Made by a program: the position numbers and the translations under genes
Origin: Balamuthia mandrillaris
Taxonomy: Eukaryota; Discosea; Longamoebia; Balamuthiidae
DNA length: 64,000 nucleotides
Reading direction: 5' to 3'
NCBI GenBank assembly: GCA_031835245.1
Contig: JAVKOQ010000147.1
Span: 62,001-126,000 of the forward strand
The notes under the pieces: model-generated
What the model saw: the letters and a program-made list of their open reading frames with translations, nothing else
Database searches by the model: none
What the model was told of the DNA's origin: nothing
Shown here: one piece after another, positions 1 through 14,065 of the stretch
Position numbering within the stretch: position 1 is the first letter of the stretch
Layout of the letters: each line of letters opens with the position of its first letter

Positions 1-5
1 AGAGA

Positions 6-60
<55 letters not shown>
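1..60. repeat. (AG)n microsatellite
   Basis: Nearly pure AG dinucleotides with a few AAAG interruptions. It lies just past the splice donor of the minus-strand TPR exon at 98-354, so it reads as pyrimidine-rich TC inside that gene's intron, which runs off the window. Confidence 0.9.
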
Positions 61-62
<2 letters not shown>

Positions 63-97
63 AAACACGAAAATGAGAAGAACAAACAAATTATCAC

Positions 98-354
98 AAT
101 CGTTTTCTTCATGCGCTTTGGCCAGCATCGCCCAGGCCTTATGATTCATCGGGTGGCGCAAGGCCTCCACCTTCAGTGCTTCAATGGCCTCCCCGAGTTG
201 TCCCTCTTGGAAGAGGCGCGCCCCAACCTCAAAGGCGTTCTTATTGCTCAACTCGCTGAGGAGCTCTGTGGAGGCTGGTGGGTCGGAGGAACAAGACGGG
301 TCAGCGGCTGCGAGGAAGCTCTGGGACAACGGAGGTAATGCTTCAAAGTGAGCT
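98..354 (-). CDS. PEX5-like TPR exon (partial gene)
   Basis: One internal exon; the gene continues off the left edge. A pyrimidine tract and CAG acceptor precede base 354, and a GTGATA donor follows base 98. The peptide contains AFEVGARLFQEGQLGEAIEA, then a helix with KAWAMLAKAHEEND. This spacing matches the first TPR repeats of PEX5, the receptor for type-1 peroxisomal targeting signals, whose repeats bind C-terminal SKL-type peptides in the cytosol. The acceptor expects a phase that the F-box exon just upstream (427-582) does not supply, so whether the two belong to one gene is unresolved. The family call rests on about 55 residues and could be another TPR protein. Confidence 0.5.
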
Positions 355-426
355 CTGTTTGAGAAGAGAGAAGAAAGAAGAGCAGCAAGAGAGAAGAGAG
401 AAGAGAGAAAGAACAAGAGAAGAGCA

Positions 427-777
427 TTAGATGCGTGCAGAGAAAAATGGGAAGAAGAAGCAAAGGGAGGGTAGGGTGAAAACGCGCTTTTCGCAAAAGT
501 AATGGAGCCAGTCAATGACGCCATAGCGTTCAGCCTCCTGCACGCAGTCTGTGCCCCACTTGGCAACACATTTTGGTTTCCACTAAACAAACGATTAAAC
601 GAAACAAAGAACTCCTTGGTTATTTGTTTTAAATAAAAAAAGCATTACCAAAGACTCGGCAGAGGCTTGCCGTTTCCAAAGTTTGCACACGGGTACAACG
701 GAGGTCAACACGGAAGCAGCTGGAACCTCCTGTAACACCAGCGCAAAGAGCTCGTCCGGCAGAAAGAAGCCCTCCAT
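427..777 (-). CDS. F-box protein
   Basis: Exon 1 (777-649) starts at an ATG preceded by CAACAAAG and encodes a compact F-box: LPDELFALVLQEVP, then VCKLWKRQASAESL. Exon 2 (from 582) resumes in frame with WKPKCVAKWG, so the splice restores the typical F-box ending SLWK. Without further splicing the frame stops at 427, giving 94 residues. The last part of exon 2 looks like an intron pyrimidine tract with a TCTAATG branch-point-like site, so the true C-terminus may lie further left, perhaps in the TPR exon at 98-354. F-box proteins recruit substrates to SCF ubiquitin ligases through Skp1. The KCVAKWG segment recurs in the unrelated-looking gene at 3525-4661. Confidence 0.6.
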
Positions 778-884
778 CTTTGTTGTTCGTTTTACTTCTT
801 CCTTTTATTTGCAATCAAGCAAAAAAGGCTCGTTGTCAGACGACGGTGAGCCTACCTCTCTTTTGTACAAAGTTCTTAGTAGCT

Positions 885-3239
<2,355 letters not shown>

Positions 3240-3524
3240 CTTTGTGCTTATTCCGAATAAAATAAAAATATTCTATATTGTTGATGCCTCTCTGGAAGCG
3301 CAAGAGAGAGAGACGACAAGCAGGAGCTTTGGGCCAGAAGCCTGCCCAAGAGTTACATTGCACGCCCGGACTGCCAGCAGAAGGAAGGGCTGAGGCAGCC
3401 GTTGGGGGAGAACATACCAACCACCATCATTCAATTCTAAGAAGAAGAGGAGGAAGAAAGGCTTGGAGATTGTCCCAGCTCTAACTGAAAAAGAGTGCGG
3501 GCCTGGAATGCAGGGTTTGGATAT
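3240..3524. other. Intergenic, no gene seen
   Basis: Upstream region of the inositol polyphosphate kinase and 3' flank of the next minus-strand gene. It has AT-rich ATAAAATAAAAATATTC at 3255-3271 just upstream of the kinase start. Open frames here lack splice or homology support. Confidence 0.5.
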
Positions 3525-4661
3525 TTATGAAACTCGTCTTTTCTTCTGAGGTGCTCCTTCCTCCTTCGTTTTGTCTGAACCGCTTCTTGCTGCCTCTATC
3601 TCAGCATCGTACTCTGCAAATGCCTCATCCTCGCTAATTTGTTCCTTCAAGTCCCTCTCCGGCAAAATGCTCACAAAGTGCTTCAAGAATTCTACCACAC
3701 CAACCGGATAGTCCCGGGTTGTTGCCTCTGTTGCTTCTTCTCCTTCCTTCTTTCCTTCAAGGAAGAAAAAGTCCAATACCTTTTTCACCTCTTCTTGGGA
3801 GCCCCGGTATTTGTTGGGACGATAGTCCGTACTCTCTTCGCTCCACAGGGTTATGCTCTCGTTCTCCTTTTCTGCTTTTTGTTCTTGTTCTTCTTCTTCT
3901 TCTTCTTCTTCTTCTTCTTCTTCTTCAGCTTCTTCTTCTTCTTCTTCTTCTTCTTCTTCTTCTTCTTGTTCTTGTTCTTCTTGTTCTTCTTCTTCTTCTT
4001 CTTCTTCTTCTTCTTGTTCTTCTTCTTCTTCTTCTTCTTCTTCTTCTTCTTCTTCTTCTTCTTCTTCTCTTCCTCCGTCGTATTTTTGGTCCCAAAAGAA
4101 TCTCGAGCGAAGCACCACGCGTGAACGTTCTACATCCCCATTGCCAGTGCCATAACCACTGAAAAAGTACTCCATCGTAAGTTCCATGGTTCTCGGTCTC
4201 GTGGAATGAAATATCTTGAAACTCGCGCTCCTGGATGTTTCAGCATAGTCGTGCGAGTCGTGGCCTCCAAAGGACTCTTGGGTGTCATGGGTGCAGTAGG
4301 CAACAGCTTCCAAGGGTGCTGGTAGGGTGAGCCATTGTCCCCGCAAGCTATTGCCATTCTCGCCTCCAAAGTAGGCTTCGCGGACCTCTTTCAGGGCTGC
4401 TACCAAGTCGGAGTACCTGGAGCGCGCCAGTTTTCTCTGGGCAGCACCCTTGGCGGATGGGATCAGGTCCAAAAACGAGGAGAAGGTATCGCGGAGATGT
4501 TGAGGGTCGGGGAAGTCGGCGTTGCGCTCTGCTGCCTCCCGTTCCTCAAGGTAGCGTGCGAAGGCGGCTTCCTGCTCCTCCTCCGGTTGCGTGGGATCAT
4601 CGGAAACGAGGCCCCACTTGGCCACACACTTTTGTTTCGCTGTTGGGTTGCTGCCCTCCAT
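3525..4661 (-). CDS. Unrecognised protein with long Glu tract
   Basis: A single open frame of 378 residues from the ATG at 4661; an in-frame ATG at 4721 is an alternative start. The N-terminus holds KQKCVAKWG, which matches exon 2 of the F-box gene at 427-777. Next comes a mixed charged and helical region, a segment with MEYFFSGYGTGNGD and RSRFFWDQKYDGG, then about 65 residues of almost pure Glu with Gln interruptions (DNA 3890-4075), and a C-terminal region with VGVVEFLKHFVSILPERDL ending in a basic KKRRVS tail that could act as a nuclear signal. I do not recognise the family. The Glu tract is encoded mainly by GAA triplets, so its length is probably variable. Confidence 0.65.
   Translation of the reverse strand: MEGSNPTAKQKCVAKWGLVSDDPTQPEEEQEAAFARYLEEREAAERNADFPDPQHLRDTFSSFLDLIPSAKGAAQRKLARSRYSDLVAALKEVREAYFGGENGNSLRGQWLTLPAPLEAVAYCTHDTQESFGGHDSHDYAETSRSASFKIFHSTRPRTMELTMEYFFSGYGTGNGDVERSRVVLRSRFFWDQKYDGGREEEEEEEEEEEEEEEEEQEEEEEEEEEEQEEQEQEEEEEEEEEEEEAEEEEEEEEEEEEEQEQKAEKENESITLWSEESTDYRPNKYRGSQEEVKKVLDFFFLEGKKEGEEATEATTRDYPVGVVEFLKHFVSILPERDLKEQISEDEAFAEYDAEIEAARSGSDKTKEEGAPQKKRRVS
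3885..4074. repeat. Coding (GAA)n tract (TTC on plus strand)
   Basis: About 190 bp of TTC with occasional TTG on the plus strand. It is in frame as poly-Glu/Gln in the minus-strand gene at 3525-4661 and is not intronic. Confidence 0.9.
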
Positions 4662-4904
4662 GTCTTGGCGAGCAGCAGGGAGGGACTGTGTTTGACTAAC
4701 AACATAATTACATCGAATCATCAATTATCATTATAGAAATATTATGAATATATTATGCATATTCGGATATGTTCACTTCGGATGGGGACGGTGAATGTCC
4801 AGATAGTCACCTATGCCAAGTGGTTCCTGTTGCCCCTTTCGTTTCATTTTGGGGGCAGCGTTACAAGCAAAAAAAAAAAAAAAAGAGAAAGAATAATAGG
4901 AAGG

Positions 4905-6730
<1,826 letters not shown>

Positions 6731-6781
6731 TTCTTCTTCTTCTTCTTCTTCTTCTTCTTCTTCTTCTTCTTCTTCTTCTTG
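6731..6781. repeat. (TTC)n 3' of the PLP enzyme gene
   Basis: Sixteen or so TTC triplets begin directly after the TGA stop, so they lie in the 3' UTR. Confidence 0.9.
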
Positions 6782-6840
6782 GGAAGTATGTCTCAGCTGC
6801 AACAATGCCTTTCGTCCCCATTCTTTCTCTGTCGAAACTC

Positions 6841-6898
6841 TTCGTGTCGTCACGGTTATATTATCCATGTCGTCGTGATTTTTTCGTGACGACACGAA
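6841..6898. promoter_or_regulatory. Inverted repeat TTCGTGTCGTCACG with CATGTCGTC centre
   Basis: Perfect 14-bp arms at 6841-6854 and 6885-6898, with CATGTCGTC at 6866-6874 between them. The centre lies about 110 bp upstream of the LRR phosphatase start. Related elements occur upstream of other genes in the window (see findings). Confidence 0.6.
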
Positions 6899-6976
6899 AG
6901 ATGTTAATAAGCAATCGACACAGAGAGAAAACAACGGAAGAACGGAGACGAGGAGGAGGAGAAAAGGGGCACAGCA

Positions 6977-9449
6977 ATGGGGAACGCTCAAACTGGGCTG
7001 GAAGCAGCAGCGGGGGCAGAAACTGGAGGGCACGAGAATGAGAGGGGAAGAACCACCGAAAAGGATTGGAAAAAGTTCAGCGAACAGCTCAGAGCAGCGG
7101 CTGAAGCATGGGTGGCCGAACAGGAAGGACGACAACAACAGCCCTCCTTCTCTCCTTCCGCTGAAGAAAAGGTTGTCATCTTTGGTGTGTTTTTTTTTCC
7201 TTTTGAACTGTCGTTACTGAACCTCTTTTGTCTCCTTTTTGAAGGCTTCCACCCTACTTTCCTTTCGTTTCATCTCCTCCACTCTCGACCGCGTGCCGCT
7301 CTCCCTCTTCGACTCCTTGACACATTTGACGGATCTGGACCTCTCTCACAACCGACTCACCTCGCTGCCCGCTCAAGTGGCCCGCCTGCAACACTCGCTT
7401 ACCCGGCTGAACCTCAGCGGCAACCGTCTCACCACTCTCTCGGAAGAGGGCCTCAATTCTCTTGACCGGCTGCAGAGCCTCACCCTCAGCTACAACGCTT
7501 TGACGGAGCTGCCGGAGATGGATCGACTGACGGCGTTGACCAACTTGAACGTTGGCTTTAACGCCCTGCAACGGCTGCCGGAGCGGTGTTGGCTGCACAT
7601 GAAGCAGCTAAGAGAGCTGGAGCTGTCGGGCAACCGGCTAAGAAGGTTGCCTGCCACCATGATGGCTGGCTTGAAGGATGGTTTGCAGGTGTTGGGTCTC
7701 TACGACAACAAGCTTTGCTTGCTTTCATGCACTGCTTCTTCATGGGCGAGTTTGAGACAGGAGAAGGAAGACGAAAAGGACGGAGCAAATGAAGGAGCGT
7801 TGGCAGCGGAAGAGGAAGGATTCACTTTTCATGGATTTCGCAGCTTGAAACGGTTGATGTTGGCAAAGAACGCTTTACAACTTTTTCCTTCTACTACTAC
7901 ACCATCTCATTCTACTATGCACAACGGTGATGGTGATGATAAAATCGAGTCATATAGAGAAGGGGAAGAGAAGACGAACGGTAAGACAAAGCAAAGAAAC
8001 GGTCTCTTAAGCAGCTATCAGAAAAATTTCTTTCGGAATGTTACCAACCTCGAGAGCCTCGACCTGAGCCTCAATCGCATCGAAGCTCTGCCTGGAACTT
8101 TTTGCTTTTGTCTCAGGAGTTGCTTGGTTTCCCTCAATCTTTCGGACAATCGCCTGACTGCATTACCCCCTTCGCTGGACCTTCTTTCTTCTCTATCCGT
8201 TCTCTACGCCCAAAACAACGCCCTATCTTTCATACCGGAGGTACCTCATTCTGTTACAAAGAGAAAGAAGAGATGAGGAGAGAACAGGAGTACAGCGCTC
8301 GTATATCCTTATCTTCTTGTCTTTAACGTTTGGTGCGATAAAATAGGAGTTGTGCCAAGTAACCACGCTGCAGAAGCTTCATCTCAGCGGAAACAAAATC
8401 CAACAGGTTCCTCGCCATTTGACTCAACTACAGAACTTGAAGATTGTAATTGAACACATCTCTCTATCTCTCTCCCTATCTCAGAGCTTCTCTAGTTCTT
8501 GTTCTCTTCGCCTCTCTCTCTCTCTCTCTCTTTCCATTTCTTTCTTGTTGTTCGTCCTCCTCTTCTGCTTCTCCTTTTGTTTCCTTCTTTCTATCTCATC
8601 TCTTCATTTCCTAGTTGGACCTTCGCAACAACTTGATAGTAGATATTGATGATGAGCTGATGGAGATGGGGCGATCAGGCCATTACAACGCATTCTATTG
8701 GGATATCCCCGACGAAATACTGCCGAACCTGTTTTTGGGGTCTAGTGGGGCTGCCTCGAATTGGTCGGCACTGCGGAAGAGAGGCATCACGCACGTACTT
8801 TCTGTGGCCAGCCAGTGCAGTCAACCTCCATTCCCAAAGGTAAGTTTTTTTTTTTTTCGTTCTTTTGTTGTTTGACGGAAACGAACTCACATTTTTCTTT
8901 TTCCAACCAGAAATTGAAGTACAAAGTTGTCCCTGCGGAGGACACTGATGGGTATAATATATCGCAACATTTCGATGAGTGTAAACAGTTTATAGATTCA
9001 GGTTTTATACACTCCTTTCTTTCTTTTTTTTTTTCTTTGTTTCTCACCTCTTTTCGTTAAAGCTCTTGATGCTAGCCAAAGAGTGCTTGTTCACTGGTAC
9101 TCTTCTCTCCTCATCTTTCTTCCTATGTTATACGACCTTTCTTTCTTTCTTTCTGTCTCACTCGGTTATTGTTTCTATGTGTGTGTTTTTATTTATTTAT
9201 TTATTTACTTATTTATGATAAACCAGTGTACAGGGGCGGTCGCGCAGCGGATCCATTGTGTTGGCCTATCTAATGGCTTCTCGCGGGATGACCTACGATG
9301 ACGCTTTGCGTTTCGCCCAAGAGAAACGGCCCACTATAAAGCCCAACCCTCATTTCGAGCAGCAACTCCGTGAGTATGAGCGGCACTGCGTCCATCTTGA
9401 ATCCTCTTCTTCCAATTCTCATCCCTGCAACAACGGAACGGACGACTAA
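6977..9449 (+). CDS. LRR dual-specificity phosphatase (MPL-like)
   Basis: Exons 6977-7171 (or -7186), 7245-8240, 8350-8445, 8615-8839, 8911-9001, 9063-9096 and 9227-9449 give about 619 residues. After an N-terminus starting MGNAQTG (Gly2 could be myristoylated), LRRs such as LTDLDLSHNRLTSLP, LTRLNLSGNRLTTL and LQKLHLSGNKIQQVP run to about residue 430. A dual-specificity phosphatase domain follows: ILPNLFLGSSGAA, ITHVLSVASQ, VVPAEDTDG and the active-site loop HCVQGRSRSGS, split by an intron inside the Cys546 codon. The general acid Asp is in AEDTDG. LRR plus DSP is the layout of Dictyostelium MAP-kinase phosphatases MPL1-3, so a role in MAPK dephosphorylation is likely. The exact LRR-exon 1 junction is uncertain. 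Confidence 0.85.
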
Positions 9450-9780
9450 GCGAACGACTTTCATTTTTTTTTTTGCCCATAGTAAAACGTATACAAAACC
9501 TCCGATAAGAAAGCCGATTGGCTGTTGCTACGAAATTACTTTCCTTATTGGGGTAGAATTACGCGAAAATTCAATTTAAGGACCCCTCGCCCACGCCTCT
9601 TCCGTCAACTTTTCCGCCCTATCAGCTAGATATCCTTATTCGCCACCATTTTCCATTTTCATCCCTAGATCGCCACTTATAAAATCGTCAAAAAAATTAA
9701 GCGTAGTTCTTTCAACACCCTCACTTTTTTTTTTAGGCCGCCCCCCCCGCGTCACACTGACTGCACTACACACACGAACA
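9450..9780 (+). promoter_or_regulatory. Promoter region of the sedolisin gene
   Basis: A 331-bp gap. It contains TATAAAA at 9678-9684, about 100 bp before the start codon, and a C-run CCGCCCCCCCCGCG around 9739. No coding signal was seen. The following gene has strongly C-ending codons, consistent with high expression. Confidence 0.45.
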
Positions 9781-11760
9781 ATGAGGACCCTCACTGCGGT
9801 TGTGGCTGTTGCCGCGCTCTGCTTTGTGGCCGCCTGCTCGGCCAGAGACCCTCACATCTCTGCCTTCACCGCCCCCAAGACCGCCCTCTGCGCCTACGAG
9901 GGCTTCTGTAATCCCAAGGGCTGGACGTTGGTGGGCAAGACCCCCGCTGAGCAGTTCCATACCGTCGTCTTTGCCGTGAAGAACAAGGAGGGCGCTGCCG
10001 ACTCTTGCGACTCGCTGTTGAACGAGATCTCCAACCCTCTCTCCATCTCTGAGAGAAGGGGCAAGCACCTCACTGTCCAAGAGATTGGAGAGCTGTTCTC
10101 TGTGCCTGAATACACCAAGGTACACTACAGTCTCTCCATCTTTTCTCACTCAATGAGTGAGATTTTTTCTCTTCCTTCTTTTTCTTTCTTTTTTCCTTCT
10201 GTCTTTCACAAGAAATCTCACACTGATTTCTTGAAATCTTTTTCTCATTCGAACCAAAGGCTGTTGAGGACTGGTTGGCAAGCAAGGGCTTCAGCTTCAC
10301 CACCACCATCAATGGTGACTACGTCAGTGTCGATGCCACCATTGAGGAATTGGAGGACTTGCTCGGTGCTCAGTTCCACACCTTCCGCTCCCCCCACCAT
10401 GGTCGTTCCATCATGAGGACTCCCTACTTCTCCCTTCCCAAGGAGGTAAATTCAACCCTTGTCACCGTCGAACTCGAGCTTTGTCTTTGCTGATTAATTT
10501 ACCCATCCTTCTTATTAGGTTGCCGACAAGGTAGACTTTGTGGGCAACACCATCTACTTCCCCCCCAGCCAAAAGATGAACTTTATGTCCCACAAGGTTA
10601 ACAGCAGGGCCAAGGGTACCATCACCCCTCAGGACATCACCAAGTTCTACGGCATCAGCAACACCATCGTCACCAGCCCCAAGGCTACTCAATCCCTCTT
10701 CGAGGCTTTGGGCCAGGACTTCTCTCCTAAGGATCTCACCACCTTCCAGAAGCAGTTTGGTCTTAAACAGAAAGCCGTGGACAAGGTCATCGGCCCCAAC
10801 AACCCCAACGCCTGCGAGTCCGACCCAGACACCTGCGCCGAGGCCAACTTGGACGTGCAGTACATGATGGCCATTGCCCAAGAGGCCACCACCACTTATT
10901 GGTCCATCGACGCGTCCGCTCAGGACCCCTTCCTGGACTGGATCCTCGCTCTCTACAAAACCTCCAACCCTCCTCTTGTCCACTCCATCAGCTACGGCTC
11001 CCTGGCTGCTGAGGATCCCGACGAGGATGTCCAACGCTTCAACACTGACGTCTGCAAGCTCGGCCTTCAGGGTTTGACCATCATGGTCTCATCTGGAGAT
11101 GACGGTGTGGCTAACTTCGAGGCCCGTGAAGACCCCTCCATGTGCGGTTTCAGCCCCTCCTTCCCCGCTACCTCTCCCTACGTCGTCGCTGTGGGTGCCA
11201 CTCAAGGCCCCGAGTTCGGTCACCCAGAGATTGCCTGCATGTCCAACGCTGGTGGCCTCATCACTACCGGCGGTGGCTTCTCCATCCACTTTAACCGCCC
11301 CAGCTACCAGGACCAGGCCGTGCAGACCTACTTCAAGACTGCCCCCAACCTGCCCCCTCTCAGCAAGTTCAACAGCAAGGGCCGTGGTTACCCCGACGTG
11401 GCCCTTCTTGGACACAACTACGTTGTGGTGATCGGCGGCCAGAGCTACGTGCTCAGCGGCACCTCCGCTTCCAGCCCCGTCTTTGCCGGCATGATCACCC
11501 TCATCAACGACATGCGCTTCAACAACGGCAAGGGTCCCTTGGGCTTCATCAACCCCACCCTCTACCAGTTGGGCTACCAAAAGTCCCCCGCTTTCAATGA
11601 CATCAAGATTGGAGAGAACAACTGCTGCGCTGGCAACCCTGGCCAACAGGTCTGCTGCCCCTTGGGCTTCAATGCCACCGCTGGATGGGATCCTTTGACC
11701 GGATGGGGCTCCGTCAACTTCCCTCTCTTCAGCAAGTCCTTGGCCACCCTTGTTCCTTAA
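9781..11760 (+). CDS. Sedolisin (S53) secreted serine-carboxyl peptidase, TPP1-like
   Basis: Three exons (9781-10119, 10260-10445, 10519-11760) give 588 residues. The protein has a signal peptide (VVAVAALCFVAACSA), a pro-domain with FHTVVFAVKN and VSVDATIEELEDLLGAQFH, and an S53 catalytic domain. The catalytic triad is visible: EANLD (Glu283, Asp287), VSSGDDG (oxyanion Asp369) and SGTSASSP (Ser491). The C-terminal GWDPLTGWGS and FNDI segments match the calcium site. The family includes lysosomal tripeptidyl peptidase 1, active at low pH, so a lysosomal, phagosomal or secreted role fits. Codon use is far richer in C-ending codons than in neighbours, suggesting very high expression. Several Cys pairs near the C-terminus (ENNCCAG, VCCPLG) are unusual. 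Confidence 0.93.
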
Positions 11761-11915
11761 ATACCCTTGTTTATTTGTTTTTTGTGCAAAGGCAACCCAG
11801 TAGAATTTTTTAAAAAAACTACTGGGAAACGCGGAACTCTCGTCTCTTCTTTACTCCCCTCACTGACTGCGGCCCTACGTGCGCTCTCTTCTTTTTTCTT
11901 TTCTCCTTGTTGTTT

Positions 11916-11956
11916 GTGTCGACTATTTGAAGCTCTTAATTGTCCGTGTCGACACG
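11916..11956. promoter_or_regulatory. Paired GTGTCGAC palindromes
   Basis: GTGTCGAC at 11916-11923 and the perfect palindrome CGTGTCGACACG at 11945-11956, about 50-90 bp upstream of the next start codon. CGACACGAA is shared with the right arm of the element at 6885-6898. Confidence 0.5.
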
Positions 11957-12006
11957 AACCCACTGCGAGAAAAAATAAATCCAAAAAAAAAAAGAATTTA
12001 AAAAGG

Positions 12007-13610
12007 ATGAGGAAGGGCGGAACGCTGGTGCTGTTGGTGGCCTCCAGCTGCAGGCCATCGCCTGTGGGGGCAGCTCGCACTCCTCTTTTGCTTTCCTATG
12101 CAAGACCGTTTGGCCTCCGTGAACCTTCTTCGCTTCGGCTTCGTACTACTTGTTCCTCCCCCTCTTGTTGCTGCTCCTCCTCTTCCCCACCTCCATCTCC
12201 TCCTTCCCTTCATTTCATCCCCTTTGTTGATCCTTCCAACGCACACACTTCCATGCATGCACCCTCTCCTCCTCTCTCTGTTGCCGCTCCTCCTTTTGTC
12301 ACCCGCTCTTCTCCACTGGAACACGCTCCTCCTGCTACCCGCTCCTCAGCGTCAACACTCTCCTCTTCCTCATTCATTGGCAGCAGCAGCGGTACCAACA
12401 CCCCTCCTTCGTTCTCTCCTCCTGCTCCTCTACCACCACCCTCGCCAAAACACAATCGACCGGTGGGCTTGGTGGAGAAGGCGTTGGCCGCGGCCATGAC
12501 CCACCTCACCAAGAAGACCATCCCGCAGCAGTTCCTCCAGAACGTGAGGAACAACCCCACCCTGCTGCGCCAGTTAGAGGTGCCCTCCCATGTGCTAAAG
12601 TCCAAGGTGCTGCCGGAGATCAAGCTGGAGACGGAGAAGATTGTCAAGGAGAACCAGAACCTTGTCTCTGACAAGCAATCTGCTGGTAACTTCTCGCATT
12701 TACCTACCTATGAGAGGGAGAGGGTGTCGAGAAGAACGAGAAGAAAGAAAAGAAACGGAACAAGAAGCAAAAAAGAAGAAGGAAGAAGAAAGGAAGAAAG
12801 AAGAAAGGGAAATGAAGACGTAAGAAGGGAGTGGACACTTTATTAACCATTGAAATGAACAACAGGCTTCCTGCAAATGAGCGCTGTGCTGTTGGCCGGA
12901 TATCGTGTGTTGTACCCGATAGTAAACGATCACGCCGTTTTGATAGACATCTTGAAGGAATGTTTCGTGCAGGAGAAAGGAAGAAACCAGTTGAAGAAAG
13001 CCTGCATGGAAGTACCTCTCTTCGCTCCTAATCCACTCCCTGTCTTGTCAGCCTCCTTTAAAGTGTGTATCCATTCGTTATCCTCTCTCTTGTCTCTTTC
13101 TTGTGTTCATTTAACTTTTTTTTTTTGTGACTTCTACAAAGAAACGTGCCCGTATACTTGGCAACTCGTTTTCCATAGGTATTTTCTCTTCATACTGTTT
13201 TTTTTTTTTGTTTTCTTCTTCTTTGTCTTCTTCTTGTTTGTCTCCTCCACCTTTTTTCTTCATTCTCCGTTCTTCCTTCTTCATTGTTTCTCTGTCTATG
13301 TGCTAAACTTACTTTCATTTTATCCTCAGAAATAGAGGAAGACCCTCAACAAGAATACTACGTGGCGATGCTCGTCAAGAAGTGCTTCTTCCACAGCTTC
13401 TGCCAACAGAACCAAGCGGCCTTCCTAACGCCCCTCCTCTGCCAATGGGGCCAAGACTGGAAGAGCATCGTCGACAGCCAAAAGCACAACCTGCGGGTGG
13501 ACACGCCCACCTCGTTGAGGGTCGCTGGCGACAAGTATTGTACGTACGAGTTTAAGAGGGTGCAGACGTTTAAGGGCGACTTTAAACGCGCTTTTGATCA
13601 GCTTTTGTAA
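12007..13610 (+). CDS. ATC-hydrolase-like domain protein
   Basis: Four exons (12007-12685, 12866-13062, 13142-13178, 13330-13610) give 397 residues. The first 150 or so residues are Ser/Pro-rich with early Arg residues, possibly a mitochondrial presequence. The rest is compact: VEKALAAAMTHLTKKTIPQQ, then VLLAGYRVLYPIVNDHAV, a Cys-rich segment KKCFFHSFCQQNQ, LLCQWGQDW and RVDTPTSLRVAGDKYCTYEF. The order Cys-Cys, CxxxxDW, R..TP...GDKYC.YEF resembles the L-2-amino-thiazoline-4-carboxylic acid hydrolase family, which opens a thiazoline ring to make cysteine in bacteria. In eukaryotes the substrate is unknown. Assignment is from pattern only. Confidence 0.6.
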
Positions 13611-13649
13611 AAGTGTTTTGTTTATATAGAATTATTCTCTGCTTGCTTT

Positions 13650-13745
13650 CATTTCTCTCTTCTTGTTCTTCTTGTTCTTCTTGTTCTTCTTCTTCTTCTT
13701 CTTGTTCTTCTTCTTCTTCTTCTTGTTCTTCTTCTTCTTGTTCTC
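13650..13745. repeat. (TTC)n/(TTCTTG)n intergenic tract
   Basis: About 95 bp of TTCTTG and TTC units between the ATC-hydrolase-like gene and the dehydratase. Minus-strand frames across it are Glu/Lys/Arg artefacts. Confidence 0.9.
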
Positions 13746-13793
13746 TTCGTTTTCTTTTTTTCTTTTTTTTTTGTTGAGAAGAAATAAAAAGAA

Positions 13794-14014
13794 ATGGAAG
13801 AAACGAAAGGCTCGCGCGTATTCCACGAGAACACGCCGTTGGTTCGGTCGGAGCCACTGTCGCAGCTCCTCGCCTCCCCCGTCTGGCTGAAGATGGACGC
13901 TCTTCAGCCTTCCGGGTCCTTCAAGATCCGCGGCATCGGTTTTTTCGCTTCTCGCTTTTGCTTTGCTGTTTGTCAATCATTTCCTCTTGATCGCTCATCT
14001 CCTCCCTTGCTTGC

Positions 14015-14065
<51 letters not shown>

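Noticed and set aside
11089-11646. 185-residue minus-strand Gly/Val-rich frame
   Set aside because: Antisense of the sedolisin catalytic domain; open because of GC-ending codons on plus.
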